Source of the DNA: Pseudotabrizicola sp.
Lineage (GTDB): Bacteria; Pseudomonadota; Alphaproteobacteria; Rhodobacterales; Rhodobacteraceae
Direction of reading: 5' to 3'
Length of the DNA stretch: 64,000 bases
Assembly (NCBI RefSeq): GCF_030656345.1
Contig: NZ_JAUSNR010000002.1
Location: 186,001-250,000, forward strand
Below, piece after piece: positions 56,182 to 64,000 of the stretch (positions are counted from its first letter, which is position 1; the number at the start of each line of letters is the position of its first letter). The translations under genes were made by a program, and so were the position numbers. The notes beneath the pieces are model-generated. The model saw only the letters and a program-made list of their open reading frames with translations, was not told the DNA's origin and did no database searches.

Positions 56182-57639
56182 TCACAACCCCAGCAGAATT
56201 TTGATCAGTTGGTCGACGGTCTGGATGACCTTTGCATTCGCGGCATAGGTCTGTTCGATCACCAGCAGGTTCTGCATTTCCTGATCGGTATCGACCCCGT
56301 CGCGCAGCAGCGCGGAGCGCAGGCCTTCGGCACGGGCCGAGGCAAAGGCGGTGCCCGCATCCGCGCTCAGCCGGTTCACCGATTGCGACGAGGCGATGTC
56401 GGAGGCAAAGCCCGACAGGCTGCGCGCACCGGGCGACAGCCCGCCCGAGGCCTGCGCCCGCACCGCGCTCAGCGCGGTGGAAAGCGCGCTCAACTGCCCG
56501 GCATAGCCCGTGGGGCCGGGGGCCGCTGCGCCCAGGCCATCGCGCAGCCGCCACAAGTCGCCGCCTGCATCGGGATCTGCCAGCGCGTTCAGCTGAATGC
56601 GCCCGGCCAGCCCCACCTCGTTCAGCGGGTCAAAGGCGCTGCCGCCATCGGTGAACAGCGCCGCCGTGCCGGGCGCACGGGTAGGGTCAACAGCCGGATC
56701 TGCCAGCCGGTCAATCAGGTCGCGGGCCAGAGCGTCCAGATTGGCCTGCGCTTCGGGGGCCAGCGTGTCGCGCAGTTCGAACAGCGCCGACAACCGCCCT
56801 TCGCCCAGCCGTCCACCCGCAGGCGAGGTGGACAGCGGTGTGCCGTTCACGCTCAGCCCCGACAGGCTGCCGGCGGCGAGCGACATATCGGGCGTGATCA
56901 TCCCGGTCGCGGTATAGCCGATCTGGACCGGCTGCCCTTCCAGCAAAATGGTGCCGCCAGTGGTGTACAGCGCGATCTTGTCATTGTCGCGCAGCACTTC
57001 ACGCACGGGGACGATGGCGGATATGGAATCGATCAGTTGCTGGCGCTGGTCTTTCAATGCACTGGTCTCACGTCCCGATGCTGCAAAAGACTGAATGCGG
57101 GTGTTCAGCTCTGCCACGCCGGCCAGCGCGTCGTTCAACCGCCGGACTTCCACCGCGATCTGGGCATCGGCGGCCTGTCGTTCGGTTTGAATCGCCTCGG
57201 CCATCTGGCCAAAGCCCTGGGTCAGGCTGCGGGCGGCATCGACCACCGAGGCGAGCCTTGCATCCACTTCTGGCCGGGCGGCCGCCTCTATCAGGCTGCG
57301 TTCGAAGGTGACGATCCGCGCCGCCAGAGACCCGTCTTTATCGGCGGTTCCCATCACAGTTTCCATCCGCGACAGAAATTGCGCCGCCGGGGCGCGTGCG
57401 CCCACGGCCGCTGATGCCAGTCGCAGATCCTGCAGCAGCAGACTGTCGATCTGGCGGGCGATGCCGGCGACGGTAACCCCGCCGCCGCCAAGCCCGCGGC
57501 TGCTGGCCGAAAGCTGAACCTCGCGCCGCGCATAGCCTTCGGTCAGCGCGTTCGCGACGTTGTTGGCGGTGACATCGGCCATCCGCGATGTGGCGGACAG
57601 CCCCGAGATCGCCGAGTTCAGCGCGGATGCAATGCTCAT
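56182..57639 (-). CDS. flgK: Flagellar hook-associated protein FlgK (HAP1)
   Basis: A 485-residue protein with the N-terminal flagellar rod/hook motif (SALNSAISGLSATSRMADVTANNVANALTEGYARRE; the NVAN is diagnostic) and a C-terminal FlgK/FlgE end (EEMQNLLVIEQTYAANAKVIQ-like, here DTDQEMQNLLVIEQTYAANA). The middle is an HAP1-type region, with FALRDTLAPEAQANLDALARDL-like sequence near 285. It is 12 bases from flgE and one base from flgL. Acts at the hook-filament junction and is exported by the flagellar type III system. Confidence 0.93.
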   Translation of the reverse strand: MSIASALNSAISGLSATSRMADVTANNVANALTEGYARREVQLSASSRGLGGGGVTVAGIARQIDSLLLQDLRLASAAVGARAPAAQFLSRMETVMGTADKDGSLAARIVTFERSLIEAAARPEVDARLASVVDAARSLTQGFGQMAEAIQTERQAADAQIAVEVRRLNDALAGVAELNTRIQSFAASGRETSALKDQRQQLIDSISAIVPVREVLRDNDKIALYTTGGTILLEGQPVQIGYTATGMITPDMSLAAGSLSGLSVNGTPLSTSPAGGRLGEGRLSALFELRDTLAPEAQANLDALARDLIDRLADPAVDPTRAPGTAALFTDGGSAFDPLNEVGLAGRIQLNALADPDAGGDLWRLRDGLGAAAPGPTGYAGQLSALSTALSAVRAQASGGLSPGARSLSGFASDIASSQSVNRLSADAGTAFASARAEGLRSALLRDGVDTDQEMQNLLVIEQTYAANAKVIQTVDQLIKILLGL

Positions 57640-57650
57640 CTTTCAGATCC

Positions 57651-58967
57651 TCAGCGTTTGATATTGGTGGTTTCCTGCAACATCTCATCGACGGTCTGGA
57701 TCACCTTTGCATTCGATGAATAGGCCCGCTGCGTGGTGATCAGCGCGGTCAGTTCGGCGGCGATATCGGTGGTCGACCCTTCGCGGGCGAAGCCCTGAAC
57801 GCTGCCGGTCGGCCCTTCGCCGGCGTTCCACAGGAAGAAGGCACCGGATTTTGAGGAAATCATGAAGGTCTGGGCGCTGAGCGCGGTCAGCCCGTTCAGA
57901 TTGGGCACATCGACCAGCGGGATCTGATACACCCTGCGGATAAAGCCGGTGTCATAGCTGGCCAGCAGATAGCCATTCTCATCAATGGTCAGCCCGGTCA
58001 GCGTGCCGGTGGGCGAGCCGTTCTTGGAGATGTTGCCGGGCACGAACTTGTCGGCCAGCTGCGTCAGCCCGGTCTGATCGCCCGGGCGACCGATGGTCAT
58101 GGCGATCGGGCCACCGGCGACGGTCAGCTCCATTGCGCCGGTGGTGGGGTCATAGGCACCACCCGTCACGGTGGTGACCGATGCCAGCGTGCCCCCGGCC
58201 CCGCGGGTATCATCGAACACCAGCGTGTATTCCCCGACCACCGCCCCGGCCGAGGCGCTGTCGCGGATGACAAGGGTCCAGCTGTTGGACGCAGAGGTGG
58301 CAGGGGCCACCGGCACAACGGGCGTAAAGGTGACATCCAGCGACTGCGCCGTGCCGGTGTTGTTGTAATATTCGATCCGCAGCGGAATACCGCCGCCCGG
58401 CGCGCCGACATTGGTTTCGGTCGCGGGCAGGTTGACGGCAAGGCTGACCTTGGTGGTCGGATCGGCGACGGTCTGGTTGGTGGGAACCACCACAGGCTTC
58501 AGCCCCGATGTTGTATCGCGTGAGAAGTTCGGAATGTTGCCATCGCGGTCGGCCGGCACGCCCATCAGCACCAGCCCGGATTCGGTGCGCAAAATGCCAT
58601 CCTTGTCCAGGCGGAACGATCCGGTGGTGGTCATCAGCATCGGCTGTGCGCCGGTGGCGTTTTCCGACAGCCGTACGGCGGGCATTACCGGCAGCATACC
58701 CCGGCCCGCCACCGCAATATCCAGCGCGTTTGACGTGCCGACAAGACCGCCCTGTTCGTCGATCAGCCGCTGGCTGGTGGCGCGGACGCCGCCCGCCGAG
58801 TATTTGCCGCCACCGCCAGCTGAAAGCACCATGCTTTCAAATTCGGTGGCGGCCCTTTTGTAACCAAAGGTCGAAGCGTTGGAGATATTGTCCGAAATGG
58901 TTGCCAGTCGCATCGCATTCGCGTTCAAACCTGCAACGCCCGCATTCAGCGAGGAAGTAATAGTCAT
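57651..58967 (-). CDS. flgE: Flagellar hook protein FlgE
   Basis: A 438-residue hook protein. The N-terminal segment LNAGVAGLNANAMRLATISD then NISNASTFGYKRA is the flagellar rod/hook signature; the C-terminal EGSTTDIAAELTALITTQRA then YSSNAKVIQTVDEMLQ is the matching end. The centre (about 90-370) is a FlgE D1/D2-type beta region. The start is taken as the ATG at 58967; the frame extends to 59021 but the motif begins here. A CtrA-like box lies 60 bases upstream on the sense strand. Confidence 0.94.
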   Translation of the reverse strand: MTITSSLNAGVAGLNANAMRLATISDNISNASTFGYKRAATEFESMVLSAGGGGKYSAGGVRATSQRLIDEQGGLVGTSNALDIAVAGRGMLPVMPAVRLSENATGAQPMLMTTTGSFRLDKDGILRTESGLVLMGVPADRDGNIPNFSRDTTSGLKPVVVPTNQTVADPTTKVSLAVNLPATETNVGAPGGGIPLRIEYYNNTGTAQSLDVTFTPVVPVAPATSASNSWTLVIRDSASAGAVVGEYTLVFDDTRGAGGTLASVTTVTGGAYDPTTGAMELTVAGGPIAMTIGRPGDQTGLTQLADKFVPGNISKNGSPTGTLTGLTIDENGYLLASYDTGFIRRVYQIPLVDVPNLNGLTALSAQTFMISSKSGAFFLWNAGEGPTGSVQGFAREGSTTDIAAELTALITTQRAYSSNAKVIQTVDEMLQETTNIKR

Positions 58968-59026
58968 CAATTCCGCCTTTCTACAGGTCGATGCCTCTAT
59001 GTGCCTCGCACCCTGCAGCATGGCGA

Positions 59027-59041
59027 TTAACAGCCAGCTAA
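59027..59041 (-). promoter_or_regulatory. CtrA-like box TTAG-N7-TTAA upstream of flgE
   Basis: On the minus strand the sequence is TTAG-CTGGCTG-TTAA, one mismatch from the TTAA-N7-TTAA consensus of CtrA, which controls flagellar genes in alphaproteobacteria. It is about 60 bases before the flgE start in the 97-base motB-flgE gap. A second such box lies upstream of motB. Confidence 0.5.
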
Positions 59042-59064
59042 TACCGACAGTTTGACCAAACCGG

Positions 59065-59916
59065 CTAGCGGTTGGTGCGCAGCAAGATCACCTCCAGCCG
59101 GTTGTTCCTGATCACCGAAGGGTCCGGGGTCAGTGGTTTGCGGTCGGCAAAGCCGGTAACGCGGGCAAAGCGGTTGTCCTGCACGCCGTGGCCGCGCAAC
59201 AGCTCGCGCCCGGCCTGGGCCCGTGCCGCTGACAGTGGCCAGACCGGATTATCCCGCATCATCAAAGGGTAGCTGTGCACATGCGCCCCCACCGCCAGCG
59301 GGTTGCGGGTGGCCTGCAGCACATCGGCCAACACCAGTGACAGATCGCGCAGGGTCTTTGTCGGTGTGGCGGTTTCGCCCTCGAACAGCCGGGCCTGTTC
59401 CAGATCGAACAGTTCGATCACCAGCCCTTCGTCGGTCACACGCGTGACCACGTGGCGCAGCAGCCGTTCCATGGTCATGCTTTCGCCGCTGCGCGCCATC
59501 AGGGCCTTTTGCACCTCTGCCAGCCGCTCTTCTTCGGAGGCTGCCGTTTCGCCCTCGGCGGTGGAGTCGCCGCGTGCCTGCCGCTGATCGGACGGAGACT
59601 GCGCCGAGGCCCCGGTGCCGTTCTGCGCCTGCGTATCCTCTGACATCAGAGAATCGCCGCCAAAGGCACCGTCGCCCCCGCCCGAAATCCGGCTCAGGGG
59701 AACGGTCGGACTGAAATAATCCGAAAGCCCCCTGCGTTGTTGTTCTGTCGTCGCGCTCAGCAGCCACATCAGCATGAAGAAGGCCATCATGGCCGTCACG
59801 AAATCAGCATAGGCAACCTTCCACGCCCCCCCGTGGTGGCCACCGCTGATGACTTTTTTCTTCCGCTTGATGATGACTGGCGCGGCATTTGCTTGCCCTG
59901 CCATCCACACACCCAT
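59065..59916 (-). CDS. motB: Flagellar motor stator protein MotB
   Basis: A 283-residue stator protein. The single membrane helix follows GGAWKVAYADFVTAMMAFFM, with the proton-channel Asp in YADFV and a short basic N-terminus (VIIKRKKKV). Residues about 70-140 are a flexible Ser/Gly-rich linker, and about 150-283 form the OmpA-like peptidoglycan-binding domain (PLSAARAQAGRELLRGHG, then FADRKPLTPDPSVIRNNRLE). ATG at 59916 has GGGTG upstream; ATG at 59904 gives MAGQANAAPV and is also possible. No motA is adjacent in the window. Confidence 0.93.
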   Translation of the reverse strand: MGVWMAGQANAAPVIIKRKKKVISGGHHGGAWKVAYADFVTAMMAFFMLMWLLSATTEQQRRGLSDYFSPTVPLSRISGGGDGAFGGDSLMSEDTQAQNGTGASAQSPSDQRQARGDSTAEGETAASEEERLAEVQKALMARSGESMTMERLLRHVVTRVTDEGLVIELFDLEQARLFEGETATPTKTLRDLSLVLADVLQATRNPLAVGAHVHSYPLMMRDNPVWPLSAARAQAGRELLRGHGVQDNRFARVTGFADRKPLTPDPSVIRNNRLEVILLRTNR

Positions 59917-59929
59917 GTTTCACACCCAT

Positions 59930-59965
59930 CCCCGGTTTACACGGGCGCGGTAAACCGGGGCTTAA
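59930..59965 (-). promoter_or_regulatory. 11-bp inverted repeat overlapping a CtrA-like TTAA-N7-TTTA box upstream of motB
   Basis: CCCCGGTTTAC (59930-59940) and GTAAACCGGGG (59950-59960) form a perfect 11-bp inverted repeat with a 9-base loop. On the minus strand, TTAA-GCCCCGG-TTTA (59951-59965) is one mismatch from the CtrA consensus and overlaps the right arm. The site lies 29 bases after the aldo/keto reductase stop and 14 before motB, so it could be a terminator for the former or a control site for the latter. No U tract is present. Confidence 0.45.
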
Positions 59966-59993
59966 AGAATGGTGTTTTAGGTATTTCCGGGGG

Positions 59994-61022
59994 TTATTCT
60001 GCCGAGGACCGTGCCCACAGGTTGATGTCTTCTTCCGCCGCCACCTGGTCGATCTGCGCCAGTTCTTCGGCGCTAAAGCTCAGATTGCCGATGGCGCCGA
60101 CGCAATCGACCACCTGTTCCGGTTTTGATGCGCCGATCAGTGCGGTGGTGATCTTTTCCTCGCGCAGCACCCAGGCAATCGCCATCTGGGCCAGCGTCTG
60201 GCCACGCGCCTGCGCAATGGCGTCCAGCGCCTTCACGCTTTCAATCGCGGGGGGGGTGATGGTGCCGGGGTTCAGGCTTTTGCCCTGCGCCGCGCGGCTG
60301 CCATCCGGAATTCCGCCCAGATATTTCTTGGTCAGAATCCCCTGCGCCAAAGGTGTAAAGGCAATCGATCCGATTCCCAGCTCCCCCAGCGTTTCGCGCA
60401 GACCGTCTTTTTCCACCCAGCGATTGAGGATGTTATAGCTGGGCTGGTGGATCACACAGGGCGTTCCCAGCGATTTCAGAATCGCCGCCGCCTCGCGCGT
60501 CTTGGCGCTGGAATAGCTGGAGATGCCCACATACAGCGCCCGGCCTGACCGCACGATCTGGTCCAGCGCGCCCATGGTTTCTTCCAGCGGGGTGTCGGGG
60601 TCGAAGCGGTGGGAATAGAAGATATCGACATAATCCAGCCCCATACGCTTGAGGCTCTGATCACAGGACGCGATCAGCGTCTTGCGGCTGCCCCATTCGC
60701 CATAAGGCCCCTGCCACATCAGATAGCCAGCCTTGGAGCTGATGATCAGCTCATCCCGGTGCCCGGCGAAATCAGTGCGCAGAATCTCGCCGAACGCCTC
60801 TTCGGCGCTGCCGGGGGGCGGGCCGTAATTGTTGGCCAGATCAAAATGGGTGATTCCGTGGTCGAATGCCGTGCGGCAGATGTCACGCTTGGTCTGATGC
60901 GGGGTGTCGTGGCCGAAATTGTGCCACAGGCCCAGGCTGATCGCAGGCAGTTTCAGCCCCGATGCGCCACAGCGGCGATAGGTCATGCGGGAATAGCGGT
61001 CGGGATCTGGGGTATAAGTCAT
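59994..61022 (-). CDS. Aldo/keto reductase, YghZ/MgrA-like
   Basis: A 342-residue NADPH-dependent aldo/keto reductase. The catalytic tetrad is visible as Asp and Tyr in FDLANNYGPPPGSAEE (near residue 62-77), Lys in ISSKAGY near 97, and His in FYSHRFDPDTP near 132; the cofactor loop is ALIGASKPEQVVDC near 300. The sequence pattern (RCGASGLKLPAISLGLWHNFG, YRRMTYR-type opening) is that of the YghZ/GPR group, which reduces methylglyoxal or L-glyceraldehyde 3-phosphate. The ATG at 61022 is chosen because the family start MTYTPDPDRY follows; upstream is a non-conserved extension. Confidence 0.9.
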   Translation of the reverse strand: MTYTPDPDRYSRMTYRRCGASGLKLPAISLGLWHNFGHDTPHQTKRDICRTAFDHGITHFDLANNYGPPPGSAEEAFGEILRTDFAGHRDELIISSKAGYLMWQGPYGEWGSRKTLIASCDQSLKRMGLDYVDIFYSHRFDPDTPLEETMGALDQIVRSGRALYVGISSYSSAKTREAAAILKSLGTPCVIHQPSYNILNRWVEKDGLRETLGELGIGSIAFTPLAQGILTKKYLGGIPDGSRAAQGKSLNPGTITPPAIESVKALDAIAQARGQTLAQMAIAWVLREEKITTALIGASKPEQVVDCVGAIGNLSFSAEELAQIDQVAAEEDINLWARSSAE

Positions 61023-61134
61023 GGGAAATCCTTTTGTTGGCGCTATCATTCCACTGGAAAACAGGTTGTGCAAGGTGAACCAAAGGCAGTCCCTGCACGT
61101 TGCACAGGGGCACATAACCGGCGTAGATGGGCAG
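61023..61134. other. Divergent promoter region of aldo/keto reductase and YihY genes
   Basis: This 112-base gap separates two divergent genes and should hold both promoters. No distinctive operator was recognised. Confidence 0.35.
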
Positions 61135-61989
61135 ATGATGCAGCGGCTTTTCAGGCTATTCGATTTTCTTTCGGCGGTCTGGGGCCGGATCAATGATGGT
61201 CACTTCGGCCTTATCGCGGCGGGTGTGGCGTTTTACGCCATGTTTGCGGTGTTCCCCGGCCTTGCCGCCAGCGTCGCGATCTGGGGCCTGATGGCAGACC
61301 CCAAGGTGATTGAGGACTATCTGGATGTGGGCGAGCAGTTCCTGCCCGCCGATGCCGCCCTGCTGATCCATGATCAGGTGATGGGCCTGCTGTCCACGCC
61401 GCGTGCGACGCTGGGGTGGGCCACCTTTGTCTCGCTGATGATCGCGCTGTATTCGGCCCGCGCCGGGGTGTCGGCGCTGATCACCGGGCTGGATGTGGTG
61501 AACCGCGCACCGGCCCGTGGCTGGATCTGGGGCTGGGTGGTCGATATTGCGCTGACGCTGGCGCTGATCTTTGCCATCATCGTCGGGTTGGCGACGATTG
61601 TTCTGGTGCCGCTTATCCTGCAATTCATTGACTTTGGTCCGGCGGAAGAGTGGTTTCTGAGCATTCTGCCATGGGTGGCCATGTTCGTTCTGGTGCTCAG
61701 CTGCCTGTCGATCCTGTATCACTTCGGCCCGAACCTGCCCTCCGGCAACGGTCGGCCATGGGTGTCTGTAGGGGTGGTGGTGGCGGCGCTGACATGGTCG
61801 GCGGTCAGCTTTGCGTTTTCCGCCTATCTGGCGAATTTCGACAGCTACAACCGGATTTACGGGTCTATCGGCGCTGTGGTGGCGCTGCTGATGTGGCTGT
61901 ATCTGGGGGTTTTGGCGGTGCTGCTGGGGGGCGCGGTGAATGCCGAGCTGACCGCGCCGCGCCACCGGCAGGTCAATCCTCTGGACTGA
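61135..61989 (+). CDS. YihY/BrkB-family inner-membrane protein
   Basis: A 284-residue membrane protein with about six hydrophobic helices. The family motif is the first loop/helix, GHFGLIAAGVAFYAMFAVFP (near 22-41), with later YSARAGVSALITGLDVVNR near 110, WVSVGVVVAALTWSAVSFAF near 205, and YNRIYGSIGAVVALLMWLYL near 235. The function is unproven; the older RNase BN name for the family is wrong for these proteins. The start is ATG at 61135 or 61138. Its 3' end overlaps the convergent CRTAC1-like gene by 17 bases. Confidence 0.9.
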   Translation: MMQRLFRLFDFLSAVWGRINDGHFGLIAAGVAFYAMFAVFPGLAASVAIWGLMADPKVIEDYLDVGEQFLPADAALLIHDQVMGLLSTPRATLGWATFVSLMIALYSARAGVSALITGLDVVNRAPARGWIWGWVVDIALTLALIFAIIVGLATIVLVPLILQFIDFGPAEEWFLSILPWVAMFVLVLSCLSILYHFGPNLPSGNGRPWVSVGVVVAALTWSAVSFAFSAYLANFDSYNRIYGSIGAVVALLMWLYLGVLAVLLGGAVNAELTAPRHRQVNPLD

Positions 61990-63508
61990 CCGTCACCACC
62001 GTGTTTGCCCGCACCTCTTGCCATTCTGTCACCCGGCCATCGGGCCAGATCACCCGCACTTCGGCGCTTTCCGCTTCGCCAAGCCCGAAATGCTGCGACC
62101 CCCAGATGCCGCTGACATGGCCGCCGCCGGAAGTGATCTCTTGCCGCTGCAGATGATCACCCGTCCGCACCTCGACCCATGAACCAATGCCCGTGGCGTT
62201 CGGCCCCGACTGGCGCAGATCGATGCGGGCCCAGTTGCCGACAGGCCCCGCATTGCGCCAGACCTGCGAGGGTGCGTTGCGGTTGACCACCACCAGATCC
62301 AGCGCGCCATCGCCGTTCAGATCCACCACCGCGCCCCCGCGCGCGGCCAGCGTGCTGGCGACCCCGGCCTTGTCGGCGGCTTCCACAAACACCCCGTCTT
62401 CGCCCTGCAACAGCAGGTTGTTGGGGTCGGCCATGGCAAAATCGGGCATTTCCCAGACATTGCCCTTGGCCACGAACAGATCCGCCCGGCCGTCATTGTT
62501 CACATCGGCAAACTGCGCGTGCCAGCCGGTGGATGGGCGCAGATCTTCGCCCATGAACGGCCGGTGCGCGGTCACACCGCGTGCCCAGGCAATATCGGTG
62601 TAATCGGGTTCCGCATCCGGGGCCGGGGTGACCAGCCGTTGCAGCTTGTTGTCGGCCATGCTGGTCAGGTAGAACTCAGGGTAGCCATCGGCGTCCAGAT
62701 CGGTGCTGGCGATGCCCATCCCCCAGATCCGCAGGCGCTTCCAGCCCTCGGCTTCGGTATACAGGCGCGGGGGCTGACTGGCCTCCAGATGCCACATCTG
62801 CTCCTGCCCGCCCTCGTAATACTCGCGGTCATTCGACACCCGCAGCGACTTTTTGCCTGACCCGTTCCAGTCGGTGAACAGCATCGACAGCGCGCAAAAG
62901 CTGGGCGTCAGCGCCAGCGGTGCGGCGTAGCCGGTGCCTTCGGGCCGGTGCAGCCAGTTGTCGGTGCACGATCCCCAGGGGTAAGCCTCTTCACGCTGGT
63001 TGATGTAATTGCCGATGGCCAGCGTCGGCAGGCTTGCCCCCGTCTCCCACATCGCGGCAAAGGCGGTGGACCATGCGTCGCCGCCGTCAAACCCCCAGGC
63101 CTCATTCGCGCGCTCAAAGCGGCAGTCGCCCAAGCCGCGCATCACCACGTTCTCGCCCACCCGCAACAGCATCAGATCGGTAATGCCGTCACTGTCGATG
63201 TCGATGGGGTAGGTGCCCGTCACCGCCGCCATCTCGATCCCGGACTCAACAGGCGCAAAGGCCAGTGCCCCACCCGCCACGCTTTGATTGACGAACAAAG
63301 CCGCAGGCGCGGTGCCGCCCGACAGCGCCAGATCGGGCAAGGCATCGCCGTTGCAGTCGAACGCCGCCACGCCGCCGCCGACCATGTATTCCCATTCGCC
63401 GCTGAACTGGTGCGCCAGACCCGAGGGCCCCGTTTCTTCGACAAACTGCGGCACATCCTGTGCCGCCGCAGGCCCGGCCAGCACCAGACAGAAAACCCAA
63501 CCCCTCAT
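61973..63508 (-). CDS. Secreted FG-GAP/ASPIC-UnbV (CRTAC1-like) protein
   Basis: A 511-residue exported protein. A short signal peptide ends at AAAQD near residue 17. Five FG-GAP/VCBS-type calcium loops of the form DxxxDxxxD are visible: FDCNGDALPDL, DIDSDGITDL, DLDADGYPEF, DVNNDGRADL and DLNGDGALDL. The C-terminal ASPIC/UnbV module reads TGIGSWVEVRTGD, then GSQHFGLGEAESAEVRVIWP. Family proteins are integrin-alpha-like and calcium-binding. The four-base overlap with the PAP2/haloperoxidase-like gene upstream shows co-translation. Function unknown. Confidence 0.9.
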   Translation of the reverse strand: MRGWVFCLVLAGPAAAQDVPQFVEETGPSGLAHQFSGEWEYMVGGGVAAFDCNGDALPDLALSGGTAPAALFVNQSVAGGALAFAPVESGIEMAAVTGTYPIDIDSDGITDLMLLRVGENVVMRGLGDCRFERANEAWGFDGGDAWSTAFAAMWETGASLPTLAIGNYINQREEAYPWGSCTDNWLHRPEGTGYAAPLALTPSFCALSMLFTDWNGSGKKSLRVSNDREYYEGGQEQMWHLEASQPPRLYTEAEGWKRLRIWGMGIASTDLDADGYPEFYLTSMADNKLQRLVTPAPDAEPDYTDIAWARGVTAHRPFMGEDLRPSTGWHAQFADVNNDGRADLFVAKGNVWEMPDFAMADPNNLLLQGEDGVFVEAADKAGVASTLAARGGAVVDLNGDGALDLVVVNRNAPSQVWRNAGPVGNWARIDLRQSGPNATGIGSWVEVRTGDHLQRQEITSGGGHVSGIWGSQHFGLGEAESAEVRVIWPDGRVTEWQEVRANTVVTVSPED

Positions 63509-64000
63509 GCCAATGTCCTTAGTGCCACCGTATGGGCCCCGATGCAGCGGCCCTGATCCAGCCCCTGCTCAATCGCGGCGCGGAAATGTATCCCGCCATA
63601 CAGCCGCGAAATCCCGGCCTCATTGGCGGCGTCCCAGAAGCTGGCATAGGGCCGCCCGTCCATCCCCTCGCGCTCATGAGTAAAATCTTCATAGGCGTAG
63701 CCGTCGCCCAAGGCCGCCGTCAGCACCGTCGCCGCTGCTGCCGAAACGGTGGAATGGCCGGATGGGTATTCGGGAAACGGCGGGGTGATCAGCAGCGGTT
63801 TCCACGCCGGGTCGATCACCCGGTTGATATAGGTCACGGGGCGCAGCAGGTTGTATCCGGTCTTTTCATGCCAGCAGCCGATGAAGGCATCGGCCATCGC
63901 AACCCCCAAGCGCGCCATCACATCGACGCTGACAGCCAGCGGCAACTGCCGGCGGGTGATCAGATCATTGGCGACATAAATCCAGTGCCCCGGCGGGGTG
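63505..64000 (-). CDS. PAP2/vanadium-dependent haloperoxidase-like protein, C-terminal part (partial)
   Basis: The frame is open to the window edge. From the edge it reads TPPGHWIYVANDLITRRQLP and continues to RLYGGIHFRAAIEQGL, then to the stop at 63505. PFPEYPSGHSTVSAAAATVL holds the conserved GH acid-base His, and GGIHF holds the His that binds vanadate or phosphate; WHEKTGYNLLRPVTYIN is also a family segment. In this fold the reaction may be haloperoxidase or acid phosphatase; the TPPGHW and PSGHS patterns favour the haloperoxidase-like group. The N-terminal part is outside the window. Confidence 0.88.
   Translation of the reverse strand, partial: TPPGHWIYVANDLITRRQLPLAVSVDVMARLGVAMADAFIGCWHEKTGYNLLRPVTYINRVIDPAWKPLLITPPFPEYPSGHSTVSAAAATVLTAALGDGYAYEDFTHEREGMDGRPYASFWDAANEAGISRLYGGIHFRAAIEQGLDQGRCIGAHTVALRTLA

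Overview
This is a GC-rich chromosomal window that fits an alphaproteobacterium of the Rhodobacteraceae. The evidence is the gbpR-chvE-gguABC sugar locus, the motB/flgE-K-L-I flagellar block preceded by CtrA-like TTAA-N7-TTAA boxes, the cobalamin uptake operon ending in cbiZ, and short GGCGGGG...CCCCGCC intergenic palindromes. No rRNA, tRNA, CRISPR array, transposase or phage gene was seen. The window is mostly catabolic and transport genes in tight operons, and many genes overlap by 1 or 4 bases.

Layout, left to right. Bases 1-1260 hold the first codons of an ABC ATPase on the minus strand and a small copper-handling pair (DUF2946-like membrane/periplasmic protein, PCu(A)C copper chaperone). 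Bases 1261-10129 hold an RpiR regulator divergent from an operon: N-formylglutamate-amidohydrolase-like enzyme, TRAP transporter (Q, M, P), glutamine-synthetase-like ligase, aldehyde dehydrogenase and iron-type alcohol dehydrogenase. Together these look like a gamma-glutamyl route for oxidising an amino alcohol. A polyamine-type ABC importer (10254-14176, minus strand) converges on it. A cobalamin riboswitch (14494-14661) leads the operon btuB-btuF-btuC-btuD-cbiZ (to 19904).

Bases 19883-42691 form a sugar-oxidation region. The first half has LacI and GntR-type regulators divergent from a zinc dehydrogenase, an Rbs-type ABC importer, two SDR dehydrogenases, a UxaA-family dehydratase and a FAH-family hydrolase. 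This set fits non-phosphorylative oxidation of L-fucose, D-arabinose or a similar sugar to pyruvate plus lactate or glycolate. After gnd (6-phosphogluconate dehydrogenase) comes the second half: gbpR, chvE-gguA-gguB-gguC, an IlvD/Edd-family sugar-acid dehydratase, a Gfo/Idh/MocA sugar 1-dehydrogenase and a 2-oxoglutarate-semialdehyde-type dehydrogenase. That is the non-phosphorylative L-arabinose (or D-galactose) route ending in 2-oxoglutarate, but with no lactonase gene in view.

Bases 42688-49320 (minus strand) encode a three-gene unit: a 1110-residue transglutaminase/DUF2126 protein, a circularly permuted ATP-grasp/alpha-E fusion, and a second transglutaminase. This looks like an amidoligase/peptide-modification system with no settled function. 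Bases 49611-53909 hold a LysR regulator, an OmpA-domain protein, a GNAT acetyltransferase, a CinA/MoCF-domain protein and methionine aminopeptidase. Bases 54079-59916 hold flgI, flgL, flgK, flgE and motB. The right end has an aldo/keto reductase, a YihY-family membrane protein, an FG-GAP/ASPIC-UnbV (CRTAC1-like) secreted protein and a partial PAP2/vanadium-haloperoxidase-like gene cut by the window edge.

All functions were read from sequence motifs and context. Substrates of the transporters and catabolic operons are inferences.
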